Below are positions 1 through 6,849 of a stretch of 36,971 bases of DNA, in pieces. The stretch is from Paraburkholderia metrosideri. GTDB lineage: Bacteria; Pseudomonadota; Gammaproteobacteria; Burkholderiales; Burkholderiaceae. Each line of letters opens with the position of its first letter. The stretch's first letter is position 1. A program made the translations under genes and the position numbers. The notes below the pieces were generated by a model. It saw only the letters and a list, made by a program, of their open reading frames with translations. It had not been told where the DNA came from and did not search any database. The stretch spans positions 1 through 36,971 of the forward strand of contig NZ_CAJHCP010000027.1 of NCBI RefSeq assembly GCF_904848625.1. Reading direction: 5' to 3'.

Positions 1-61
1 GGCCTGAAAGATAGTCTTTGACAACCCGACGCTTGAACTGCGCACTATGTCTGCTCATGAA

Positions 62-111
62 AAAACACCCCAAATCGTTGGACGGGTGTCCAACTTTTGG
101 GGTGCAGTTCA
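62..111. mobile_element. Probable IS3-family insertion sequence terminus (remnant or element cut by the window edge)
   Basis: A nested inverted repeat is visible: CACCCCAAA at 66-74 pairs with TTTGGGGTG at 96-104, and inside it GTTGGAC at 77-83 pairs with GTCCAAC at 88-94 around a 4-base loop. The right part, 87-111, ends in GGGGTGCAGTTCA. From memory this resembles the terminal inverted repeats of IS3-family elements common in Burkholderia. No transposase frame stays open through bases 1-60, so any transposase lies left of the window. An ordinary transcription terminator hairpin is the main alternative. Confidence 0.4.
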
Positions 112-153
112 CAGGCGGGCTTTTCGTTTTGCGAGGGCGAAAGAGCCGTTGGA

Positions 154-939
154 TCAGGCAGTGCCGAACACGTAGTTCGTCATGGCCAGTGAGCGCTGGA
201 ATGTGCCGAGTGACTGGATGCCGAGCGAATAATCGTCGTCGGCGGCACCTAGCGCGGCGAAGACGGGCAGCAGATGCTCGTCGGTCGGGTGCATCAGCAC
301 CGCGTGCGGCGCCTGGCGGCGGTAATCGAGCAACGCGTCGATGTCGTGCGCGACGAGCCGGTCTTCGAACCAGGCGGTGAATTCCGTGACGCGCGGGTCG
401 GCGTCTTCCGGTCGGGCGGAGAAATCGGCGGCGCGCAGATTGTGCGTGATCTGTCCGGAACCGATCACCATCACGCCGTCGTCCTTCAGCGCACGCAGCG
501 CGCGGCCCACGCGGAAGTGGTGCGCGGCGTCCTTGTGCGGCTGAATCGACAGTTGGGCGATGGGCAGGTCGGCGCTCGGGAACATCAGCAGCATCGGTAC
601 CCATGCGCCGTGGTCGAGTCCGTGCGGCTGGACGTCCGCAAGGACGCCGTGGTCGCCCAGCAGCACGGCGGCCCGGCGCGCGACATCCGGCGCACCGGGC
701 GCCGGATACTGGATCTCATACAGCTGACGCGGGAAACCGTAGAAGTCGTGGATGGTCTCCGGCGCCGTGGATATGCTCGCCACCGGCTGCGCGGTGCCCC
801 AGTGAGCCGACAGCATCAAGACGGCTTCGGGACGCGGCAGCTGCGCGCTCAGCGCGCCGAATTCGGCGGATGGCATTGACGGGTCGATCGGCAATGTAGG
901 TGCGCCGTGCGACAGGAAAAGCGAAGGCAGGTGGTTCAT
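154..939 (-). CDS. DODA-type (LigB-like) extradiol ring-opening dioxygenase
   Basis: A 261-residue protein of the LigB/YgiD class III extradiol dioxygenase superfamily, similar in size to E. coli YgiD and plant DOPA dioxygenase. Members use a single non-haem metal to cleave catechol-type rings. Visible conserved positions are SHGAP (His11), SAHW (His46), PHGLDHGAW (residues 105-113) and ITHN (His166), which fit the expected His-rich metal site. I chose the ATG at 939 over a GTG at 1002, because the family motif SHGAP then begins at residue 10 and the upstream extension is Arg/Pro-rich and unlike the family. No clear Shine-Dalgarno sequence precedes it. The physiological substrate cannot be read from the sequence. 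It is the last gene of a minus-strand run after ubiX but is separated from it by 153 bases, so it probably has its own promoter. Confidence 0.85.
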   Translation of the reverse strand: MNHLPSLFLSHGAPTLPIDPSMPSAEFGALSAQLPRPEAVLMLSAHWGTAQPVASISTAPETIHDFYGFPRQLYEIQYPAPGAPDVARRAAVLLGDHGVLADVQPHGLDHGAWVPMLLMFPSADLPIAQLSIQPHKDAAHHFRVGRALRALKDDGVMVIGSGQITHNLRAADFSARPEDADPRVTEFTAWFEDRLVAHDIDALLDYRRQAPHAVLMHPTDEHLLPVFAALGAADDDYSLGIQSLGTFQRSLAMTNYVFGTA

Positions 940-1050
940 GGCAGCAACGCGGCCGCGTGGGCGCGGCGCAAAAGTGGGGTTGCTATCAATATAGTCCCGC
1001 ACCTATGTTTAATAAACGGGCGAAAATAGAATTGATTGTGTCGCCACTGT

Positions 1051-1067
1051 TGTCAATCGAGTTGACA
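1051..1067. promoter_or_regulatory. Palindrome upstream of the dioxygenase gene
   Basis: TGTCAA-N5-TTGACA forms a perfect 6+6 inverted repeat between ubiX and the dioxygenase gene. On the minus strand the right-hand arm reads TTGACA and could double as a -35 element for the dioxygenase. The geometry suits a dimeric repressor or activator site, but no regulator gene is adjacent. Confidence 0.3.
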
Positions 1068-1092
1068 GTCCTGGCCGAGAGGTGGCGCCGCG

Positions 1093-1692
1093 TTATTCCT
1101 GAGGACCGCGCAACCCCGCCCATGCAGGCGACAAAGCCGGCCCGAGCGCAAACAGATCCAGCACGCGCGCAACGGTGTGATCGACCATTTGGTCGATGGA
1201 CGTGGGCTGGTTGTAAAAGGCGGGGAGAGGCGGGAAGATCACACCACCCATTTCAGTCACCGCCGTCATATTCCGCAGATGCGCGAGGTTGAACGGCGTT
1301 TCGCGCACGAGCAGTACGAGGCGGCGGCGCTCTTTCAGCGTGACGTCGGCGGCGCGGGTGATCAGATTGTCGGAAAAGCCGTGCGCGACACTCGCGAGCG
1401 TTCTCATCGAACAGGGAGCGACGACCATGCCGTCGGTGGCAAACGAGCCGGACGCGATAGTCGCGCCGACGTCACGCACTGAATGAACGACATCCGCGAG
1501 CGGATGCACGTCTTCTTTGCTCAACTGGAGTTCGTGCTGGATATTGAGCCAGCCCGCGCTCGAAATCAGCAGATGGCTTTCGACGCCGCCGAGCCTGCGC
1601 AGCGTTTCAAGCAGCCGGATACCGTAGATGGCGCCGGTAGCGCCGGTGATCGCGACGATCAGCCGGCGGGGCGCCGCAGCGCGTGTTTCCAT
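1093..1692 (-). CDS. ubiX: Flavin prenyltransferase UbiX
   Basis: A 199-residue protein with the N-terminal flavoprotein signature IVAITGATGAIYG (residues 12-24). UbiX transfers a dimethylallyl group onto FMN to make prenylated FMN, the cofactor of the UbiD decarboxylase in ubiquinone synthesis. Further family features are SSAGW, the segment SGSFATDGMVVAPCSMRTLA, and KERRRLVLLVRETP near residues 119-132, typical of the FMN/phosphate-binding face. Length is normal for the family (about 190-200 residues). It lies 55 bases downstream of grxD on the same strand, in the gene order seen in other Burkholderiales. UbiD is not in this window. Assignment is by family motifs and is secure. Confidence 0.95.
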   Translation of the reverse strand: METRAAAPRRLIVAITGATGAIYGIRLLETLRRLGGVESHLLISSAGWLNIQHELQLSKEDVHPLADVVHSVRDVGATIASGSFATDGMVVAPCSMRTLASVAHGFSDNLITRAADVTLKERRRLVLLVRETPFNLAHLRNMTAVTEMGGVIFPPLPAFYNQPTSIDQMVDHTVARVLDLFALGPALSPAWAGLRGPQE

Positions 1693-1747
1693 GGTTCGCG
1701 GCGCCTTATCGGGGAAGCTTGGGGGGCAAACGTCCGAACGAGGCCGA

Positions 1748-2059
1748 TCAGGCCGCGGCGAACAGTTGCTGCAGTTCGCCCGATTCGTACATTTCCATCA
1801 TGATGTCCGAGCCGCCGATGAACTCGCCCTTCACGTAAAGCTGCGGAATGGTCGGCCAGTTCGAGAACGACTTGATGCCCTGGCGGACTTCGTCGTCTTC
1901 GAGGACGTTGACGGTTTTGATTTCGCCGACGCCGCATGCCTTCAGGATCTGGATCGCACGGCCGGAAAAGCCGCACATCGGAAACTGGGCGGTGCCCTTC
2001 ATGAAGAGGACGACGTTGTTGTCGACGACGATTTGCTTGATGCGTTGTTGCGTATCCAT
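1748..2059 (-). CDS. grxD: Monothiol glutaredoxin, Grx4 family
   Basis: A 103-residue single-domain glutaredoxin with the monothiol active site CGFS (Cys29-Ser32), the hallmark of class II glutaredoxins that bind and transfer [2Fe-2S] clusters with glutathione and BolA partners. Other family marks are VVLFMKGT (17-23), WPTIPQLYVKGEFIGGSDI with the cis-Pro, and a C-terminal acidic helix. I use the ATG at 2059, because it gives the canonical start MDTQQRI and follows an AAGGT Shine-Dalgarno-like sequence; a longer open frame upstream to 2236 overlaps prmC and is unlike the family. It lies 164 bases downstream of prmC in a translation/redox gene run. Confidence 0.95.
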   Translation of the reverse strand: MDTQQRIKQIVVDNNVVLFMKGTAQFPMCGFSGRAIQILKACGVGEIKTVNVLEDDEVRQGIKSFSNWPTIPQLYVKGEFIGGSDIMMEMYESGELQQLFAAA

Positions 2060-2223
2060 GACTGACCTTGCGGTTCCGTGATGTGTGGGGAGTAGGCTGA
2101 AATGATAGCGGATTTCGGATCGGCCGGCCGAGGGGCGCTTCGCAGCATTGCCGCTCGACTGGTTTGCCTGCGGTAGGACTTCACACCGAAGCGCCGCGCC
2201 GTGCCGTGCAGTGATGCGGCCCG

Positions 2224-3075
2224 CTAGCCGAGCCACACACCGCCGCTAATCCGTTCGATACCGGCAAGATCCCGCTCCGACCGGACTTGCGAGAATCCTT
2301 GCACCGTTAGCAATTCGCGGACGGCTTCGGCCTGATCGTAACCGTGCTCGATCCACAACACGCCATGGTTCGCGAGACGTGCCGGTGCACCAGCGACGAT
2401 CTTGCGGATCGCGCTAAGGCCGTCGGCTTCGTCGGTGAGCGCGCCGCGCGGTTCGAAGCGCAGATCGCCTTCCGACAGATGCGGGTCGCCATTCGCGATA
2501 TACGGCGGATTGCTGACGATGACGTCGAAGCGCAACGAGGTGTCGAGCGAATCGTACCAGTCGCTTTGAGCCAGGAGCGGAGCGCCGCCTGGCCGTTTAG
2601 CGTCCAGCAGACTAGCGGCATTGCGTGTTGCGACCACCAGCGCTTCGGCCGAACGGTCGAGCGCCCAGACGTGTGCGTCGGGTCGCGTCGATGCAATCGC
2701 CACCGCAATCGCACCCGTGCCAGTGCCGAGATCGAGCACCCGTGGACGCGAGATCCGCTCCATCGCGGCCAGCGCGGTGTCGACCAGCAACTCGGTTTCA
2801 GGACGCGGAATCAGCACGTCGGGCGTCACTTCGAAACTCAGGCCAAAGAATTCTCGCGTGCCAACCAGTTGCGCGACCGGCTCACCGGCCACGCGGCGAG
2901 CCTCAAGCGCCCGGAATTGGCCGACCTTCGTTGCATCGAGCGCTTCATCGCTACGCGTAATGAGCTGCGTTGGCCGCCAGCCGAGCACGTGCGTGAGCAG
3001 AATGCGCGCTTCGAGCGGCGGCAATGGCGAGCCGCGCAGCAGCGCGGTGGGAGTGACCGGCGTAGCTGAAGTCAT
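2224..3075 (-). CDS. prmC: Peptide chain release factor N5-glutamine methyltransferase PrmC (HemK)
   Basis: A 283-residue class I SAM-dependent methyltransferase. It methylates the Gln of the GGQ motif in release factors RF1 and RF2. The SAM-binding loop VLDLGTGTGAIA is at about 113-124, and the N5-glutamine methyltransferase signature NPPY is at 189-192. The small N-terminal helical domain (residues 1-85) is the release-factor recognition domain of the family. The start ATG at 3075 lies 15 bases after the stop of prfA on the same strand, so enzyme and substrate are almost certainly co-transcribed. Length matches the family (about 277-290). Confidence 0.96.
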   Translation of the reverse strand: MTSATPVTPTALLRGSPLPPLEARILLTHVLGWRPTQLITRSDEALDATKVGQFRALEARRVAGEPVAQLVGTREFFGLSFEVTPDVLIPRPETELLVDTALAAMERISRPRVLDLGTGTGAIAVAIASTRPDAHVWALDRSAEALVVATRNAASLLDAKRPGGAPLLAQSDWYDSLDTSLRFDVIVSNPPYIANGDPHLSEGDLRFEPRGALTDEADGLSAIRKIVAGAPARLANHGVLWIEHGYDQAEAVRELLTVQGFSQVRSERDLAGIERISGGVWLG

Positions 3076-3090
3076 CGGTTTATCGGCCGC

Positions 3091-4173
3091 TCAATCCGCA
3101 TCGCCCAGCGAGGCCAGCAACTCGGCCTGATGCTCGCTGACCAGCGCCGCGATCAGTTCGTCCAGATCGCCGTCCATGATCGCGTCGAGGCGATACAGCG
3201 TCAGGTTGATCCGGTGATCGGTCAGGCGCCCCTGCGGGAAGTTATACGTGCGAATCCGCTCCGAACGGTCGCCCGAGCCGATCAGGCTCTTGCGCGTGGC
3301 GGCTTCCTTCGCCTGCTGTTCGTGCGACTGCTTGTCTTTGATGCGCGCGGCCAGCACCTTCAGCGCGCGATCCTTGTTCTTGTGCTGCGAGCGGTCGTCC
3401 TGACATTCGACGACGATGCCAGTCGGCAAGTGCGTGACGCGTACCGCCGAATCGGTCTTGTTGATGTGCTGACCGCCCGCGCCCGACGCGCGGAACGTGT
3501 CGATCCGCAGATCGGCCGGATTAATCTCGACTTCGCCGATTTCATCGGCCTCGGGCATCACGGCGACTGTACACGCCGACGTGTGAATGCGGCCCTGCGT
3601 TTCGGTAGCCGGCACGCGCTGCACGCGATGGCCGCCCGATTCGAACTTGAGCTTCGAATACGCGGCTTCGCCCGCGATCCGCACAATGACTTCCTTGTAG
3701 CCGCCCAGGTCCGACTCGCTCGCCGACATCATTTCGACCTGCCAGCGATTCCGCTCGGCATAGCGCAGATACATGCGCAGCAGATCGCCGGCGAACAGCG
3801 CGGACTCGTCACCGCCCGTCCCCGCGCGGATTTCGACGAAGATATTGCGGTCGTCGTTCGGGTCTTTCGGCAGCAGCATCTTCTGCAATTCGCTGCCGAG
3901 TTGCTCCATCCGGTCACGTGCCGCGCGAATTTCCTCTTCCGCGAAATCGCGCATCGACGGGTCCGTCAGCAATTCCTGCGCGGTCTCCGCGTCGTTCATC
4001 GCGTTGCGCCACAGCGCGTAATGCTCGACCAGCGGACCAAGCTCCGCGTGTTCGCGCGTCAGCTTGCGGTATTGATCGAGATTCGAGGTGACGTCCTCGC
4101 GGCTCAACAGGTCGTTCAGTTCGGCCAGCCTTATGGTCAGCTGGTCGAGCTTGCGTTGCATGCTCGTTTTCAT
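3091..4173 (-). CDS. prfA: Peptide chain release factor 1 (RF1)
   Basis: A 360-residue class I release factor, full length for RF1. It reads UAG and UAA stop codons in the ribosomal A site and triggers peptidyl-tRNA hydrolysis. The codon-recognition tripeptide PAT (188-190) identifies RF1; RF2 would have SPF. The catalytic GGQ is at 233-235 and its Gln235 is the target of the neighbouring PrmC. The start MKTSMQRKLDQL at 4173 is chosen; an internal Met at residue 5 is possible. It is followed immediately by prmC and preceded by hemA with a 138-base gap, the usual hemA-prfA-prmC linkage of proteobacteria. Confidence 0.98.
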   Translation of the reverse strand: MKTSMQRKLDQLTIRLAELNDLLSREDVTSNLDQYRKLTREHAELGPLVEHYALWRNAMNDAETAQELLTDPSMRDFAEEEIRAARDRMEQLGSELQKMLLPKDPNDDRNIFVEIRAGTGGDESALFAGDLLRMYLRYAERNRWQVEMMSASESDLGGYKEVIVRIAGEAAYSKLKFESGGHRVQRVPATETQGRIHTSACTVAVMPEADEIGEVEINPADLRIDTFRASGAGGQHINKTDSAVRVTHLPTGIVVECQDDRSQHKNKDRALKVLAARIKDKQSHEQQAKEAATRKSLIGSGDRSERIRTYNFPQGRLTDHRINLTLYRLDAIMDGDLDELIAALVSEHQAELLASLGDAD

Positions 4174-4293
4174 CGGACGGGTATCGGTATCGGAGCGGTA
4201 TCGGAGCGAACTCCGGAGGACGGCGACTAGGGGAGTGGGCGGATGCCCGAGTCGGAGGCACGTCGCGCGCCACTCTCGGGCGGCGCGGACAGC

Positions 4294-4312
4294 GCGGCGC
4301 TGGTTGCGCCGC
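4294..4312 (-). terminator. GC-rich hairpin at the 3' end of hemA
   Basis: GCGGCGC at 4294-4300 pairs with GCGCCGC at 4306-4312 around a 5-base loop, with its edge touching the hemA stop codon. There is no T tract, so it is more likely an intercistronic RNA-stability or attenuating hairpin between hemA and prfA than a strong terminator. Confidence 0.3.
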
Positions 4313-5598
4313 TAACGCTCGGTGGAACCCGAATGTTTGTAGAAACCGCTCATCAGTTCGATGAGCGTGTCACGGTTGTCACTGCTCGCGCGATTGAGCG
4401 CGTGCGTGGGACCGTGGATCAGCTTGTTGGTGAGCGCCTGCGACAACGCTTCGAGCACCGCGGCCGGATCGTCGCCGCGCGCGAGCATTTTCTGCGCGCG
4501 TTCAACTTCGGCGCGACGCAGCACGTCGGCTTGCGTATGCATATGGCGGATCACCGGCACGATGCTGCGCGCGTCGAGCCACTGCATGAAATTCTGCACG
4601 CGCGTTTCGATGATCGCTTCGGCCTGCGCGACTGCGGCCTGGCGCGAGGCATTGCCCTCGCGGACGATCGCGCCGAGGTCGTCGACGGTATAGAGGAACA
4701 CGTCTTCGAGCTGGCCGGCTTCGGGCTCGATGTCGCGCGGAACGGCCAGATCGACCATGAAAATGGGCCGGTGACGACGGGCTTTCACCGCGCGCTCGAC
4801 CGCGCCCAGGCCGATGATAGGCAGCGTGGACGCCGTGCACGACACGATGATGTCGAATTCATGCATGCGAGACGGCAGTTCCGACAGCGGAATGGCCCGG
4901 CCATTGAAGCGCTCGGCAAGACGCGAACCGCGCTCGGCTGTACGGTTGGCGACCACCAGTTCACGCGGATGCTGCGCGGCGAAGTGGGTGGCGCACAATT
5001 CGATCATTTCGCCCGCGCCGATGAACAGCACGCGCTGGTTCGAGATCTTGTCGAAAATGCGCTGCGCGAGCCGAACCGCGGCGGCGGCCATCGAAACCGA
5101 CTGAGCGCCGATTTCGGTCGTGCTGCGCACTTCTTTCGCGACCGCAAAAGTGCGCTGGAACAACTGGTTCAGATACGTGCCGAGTGCGCCGGCTTCAGAC
5201 GCGGTGCGCACCGCATCCTTCATTTGTCCGACGATTTGCGTCTCGCCCAACACCATTGAATCGAGCCCCGACGCAACGCGGAACGCGTGGCGCACCGCTT
5301 CCGACTGCGGCAGCGCGTACACGTGCGGCGCGAGTTCGTCGATAGGAAGATTGTGGTATTTCGAAAACCACTGGACCGCAGCTTCGCGCGCGGCCTGGTC
5401 GTCGGTCGCGCAATAGAGTTCGGTGCGGTTGCAGGTGGACAGAATTGCGGCTTCCGGCGCCGTGCGGGCCGTGCGGCCCAGCCAGACGCTTTTGAACGTG
5501 TCCAGTGCAGGTTTGATCTGTTCGAGCGGAAACGCCACGCGTTCGCGCAGGGCGACAGGCGCAGTGTGGTGATTGATTCCGATCGTTAGAAGCTGCAT
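4312..5598 (-). CDS. hemA: Glutamyl-tRNA reductase HemA
   Basis: A 428-residue enzyme that reduces glutamyl-tRNA(Glu) to glutamate-1-semialdehyde with NADPH, the first committed step of C5-pathway tetrapyrrole synthesis. The N-terminal GINHHTAPVALRE is characteristic. The catalytic Cys56 lies in STCNRTE (54-60), and GLDSMVLGETQIVGQ (111-125) is the glutamate-binding signature. The NADPH-binding GAGEM is at 194-198, followed by a C-terminal dimerisation helix. Length is normal. It heads the minus-strand run hemA-prfA-prmC. A consensus -10 TATAAT lies 27 bases upstream of the ATG. Confidence 0.98.
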   Translation of the reverse strand: MQLLTIGINHHTAPVALRERVAFPLEQIKPALDTFKSVWLGRTARTAPEAAILSTCNRTELYCATDDQAAREAAVQWFSKYHNLPIDELAPHVYALPQSEAVRHAFRVASGLDSMVLGETQIVGQMKDAVRTASEAGALGTYLNQLFQRTFAVAKEVRSTTEIGAQSVSMAAAAVRLAQRIFDKISNQRVLFIGAGEMIELCATHFAAQHPRELVVANRTAERGSRLAERFNGRAIPLSELPSRMHEFDIIVSCTASTLPIIGLGAVERAVKARRHRPIFMVDLAVPRDIEPEAGQLEDVFLYTVDDLGAIVREGNASRQAAVAQAEAIIETRVQNFMQWLDARSIVPVIRHMHTQADVLRRAEVERAQKMLARGDDPAAVLEALSQALTNKLIHGPTHALNRASSDNRDTLIELMSGFYKHSGSTER

Positions 5599-5624
5599 TT
5601 TGGGGAGCTATGGTTTAGCCCAAT

Positions 5625-5658
5625 ATTATAGCGTTTCCACGATTTCCACATCTTCCAC
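5625..5658 (-). promoter_or_regulatory. Candidate hemA promoter with a 9-base-periodic TTTCCAC repeat
   Basis: Read on the minus strand, a perfect TATAAT (plus-strand ATTATA, 5625-5630) lies 26 bases before the hemA ATG, predicting a short leader of about 20 bases. No good -35 is seen at 17 bases. Instead, plus-strand TTTCCAC at 5634-5640, TTTCCAC at 5643-5649 and TTCCAC at 5653-5658 recur with about 9-base spacing just upstream, where an activator or -35 would sit. Confidence 0.45.
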
Positions 5659-5661
5659 CTG

Positions 5662-6372
5662 TCAAGCGGGCACTGCAGGGAGCTCCGACGGGATCGCGTC
5701 GAGTTGATAGCCGTAGCCGTAAAGCGGTATCAGGCAATAGCCGAGCTCTGGACGCAGTTCCAATTTGGCCCGGACGCGCGAAACGTGTGTGTCGACGGTG
5801 CGCGACGGCACGTCGCGGCCACGTGTCCAGACAGTTTCAAGAATATGCACGCGCGAAACCGGCCGCGCCAGATTATTGAACAGCAGTAGCGCGAGGCGAA
5901 ATTCCTTCGGCGTGAGGACGACTGTGCGATCGCGGAAGGCAACCGCGAAATGCGCCGCGTCGAACGAGTAACCGCCGATCACGTCCCGCCGCCGGTTAGC
6001 CGGCCGCCGCAGCCCCGCACGGCGCATCAACGCGTGGATGCGCGCCAGCATTTCGGGGCCGCGCACCGGCTTGCTCAGGCAGTCGTCGGCGCCGGCATGC
6101 AGGGCGGTGACAATCTGGCTTTCGCGCGGCTCCGGCAGCAGCACGATAATGGGCAAGTCCGGCAGGATCGCCCGGGCTCGCGGGATCACGTCTTCGGCGC
6201 AATGGTCGCCGGCCCAGTTTTCGGTGATGAGAAGATCGAAGAAATCGATCTGCGCGCATTGCAGGAACGGCGCGCTCGCGGTGAAGTGCCGGCACGCGTG
6301 GCCGCCGGCAAAAACCAGCCGGTCGACCACTCGGGCATGCTGCAAGTCGGGTTCGATAAGGGCGATTCGCAT
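5662..6372 (-). CDS. OmpR-type response regulator with an atypical receiver
   Basis: A 236-residue protein with an N-terminal CheY-like receiver (about 1-118) and a C-terminal winged-helix OmpR/PhoB DNA-binding domain (about 133-225; LTPKEFRLALLLF, SRTVDTHVSRVRAKL, GYGYQL). In the receiver, alignment of FDLLITENWAGD with the usual D-hhhhD-pattern puts Glu51 at the phosphoacceptor position. The acidic pair is reduced to E7/D9, and the Thr/Ser switch position is Leu79, while the conserved Lys101 (LSKPVR) is kept. It may therefore act without phosphorylation, since Glu can mimic phospho-Asp. No histidine kinase is adjacent. Target genes are unknown. It sits tail-first to hemA (63 bases) and divergent from the small membrane gene at 6576. 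Confidence 0.85.
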   Translation of the reverse strand: MRIALIEPDLQHARVVDRLVFAGGHACRHFTASAPFLQCAQIDFFDLLITENWAGDHCAEDVIPRARAILPDLPIIVLLPEPRESQIVTALHAGADDCLSKPVRGPEMLARIHALMRRAGLRRPANRRRDVIGGYSFDAAHFAVAFRDRTVVLTPKEFRLALLLFNNLARPVSRVHILETVWTRGRDVPSRTVDTHVSRVRAKLELRPELGYCLIPLYGYGYQLDAIPSELPAVPA

Positions 6373-6499
6373 GGCGCGGTTTCAGCCTGGCAATGACTGG
6401 AACCGGGCTTATCCATCAGGCTGACAACTTGCCTAACCTCACCCCGACCCCTAAACTCAACCGCTATGCGGAAAGCGCCGTGCCGAACTTCACGAGTTA

Positions 6500-6548
6500 A
6501 TGAGACAAAAATGCTAGATGTCTTGGCCCTCTGCTTCCATGAGACAAA
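6500..6548 (+). repeat. Direct repeat ATGAGACAAA (two copies)
   Basis: ATGAGACAAA occurs at 6500-6509 and again at 6539-6548, 39 bases apart, in the divergent intergenic region between the response regulator and the small membrane gene. Such spacing (near four helical turns) could serve a DNA-binding protein, possibly the neighbouring regulator. Nothing further supports it. Confidence 0.25.
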
Positions 6549-6575
6549 TCTGAAAATGCGCGAGGCTGATCGTTA

Positions 6576-6830
6576 ATGGGATGGCCCGGCATTGTGGTAC
6601 TCGGCGTCGTCATTGGCCTCGCCGGCTGGTGGTTGCATCCGCTGCGCCGATCAAGTCGTGCTCACTGGTGGATTGCCTTACTGGCAGGTCTTCTGGGCGC
6701 GGGCGTCGCGCGCATGGCGGGCAATGTGACCGGTCTTTTCCATGATGGTGATACGCTCGAATGGCCGGTTTGCGCCGCCGTCTCGTTAATCGCCGTTGCC
6801 GTGACGGTCGGCTTGTTTTCCCGTCGATGA
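6576..6830 (+). CDS. Small integral membrane protein, possibly GlsB/YeaQ/YmgE-like
   Basis: An 84-residue hydrophobic protein with three predicted membrane spans at about 4-22, 32-50 and 62-80. Short charged loops (HPLRRSSR, FHDGDTLEW) separate them. The pattern of a Gly-rich first helix, a basic loop, a second helix and a third helix ending in Arg-Arg resembles the GlsB/YeaQ/YmgE family of small stress-associated membrane proteins, but similarity by eye is modest. Start ATG at 6576 is preceded by a weak GAGG. The gene ends 19 bases before the aminopeptidase start and probably shares its transcript. Function unknown. Confidence 0.65.
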   Translation: MGWPGIVVLGVVIGLAGWWLHPLRRSSRAHWWIALLAGLLGAGVARMAGNVTGLFHDGDTLEWPVCAAVSLIAVAVTVGLFSRR

Positions 6831-6849
6831 ATACTTGCAGGTGACTCCG

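Noticed and set aside
940..1002. GTG start at 1002 for the dioxygenase
   Set aside because: It adds 21 residues rich in Arg/Pro that are unlike the family, which begins close to SHGAP.
3130..4230. Long plus-strand frame antisense to prfA
   Set aside because: prfA on the other strand has every expected motif; the antisense frame has none.
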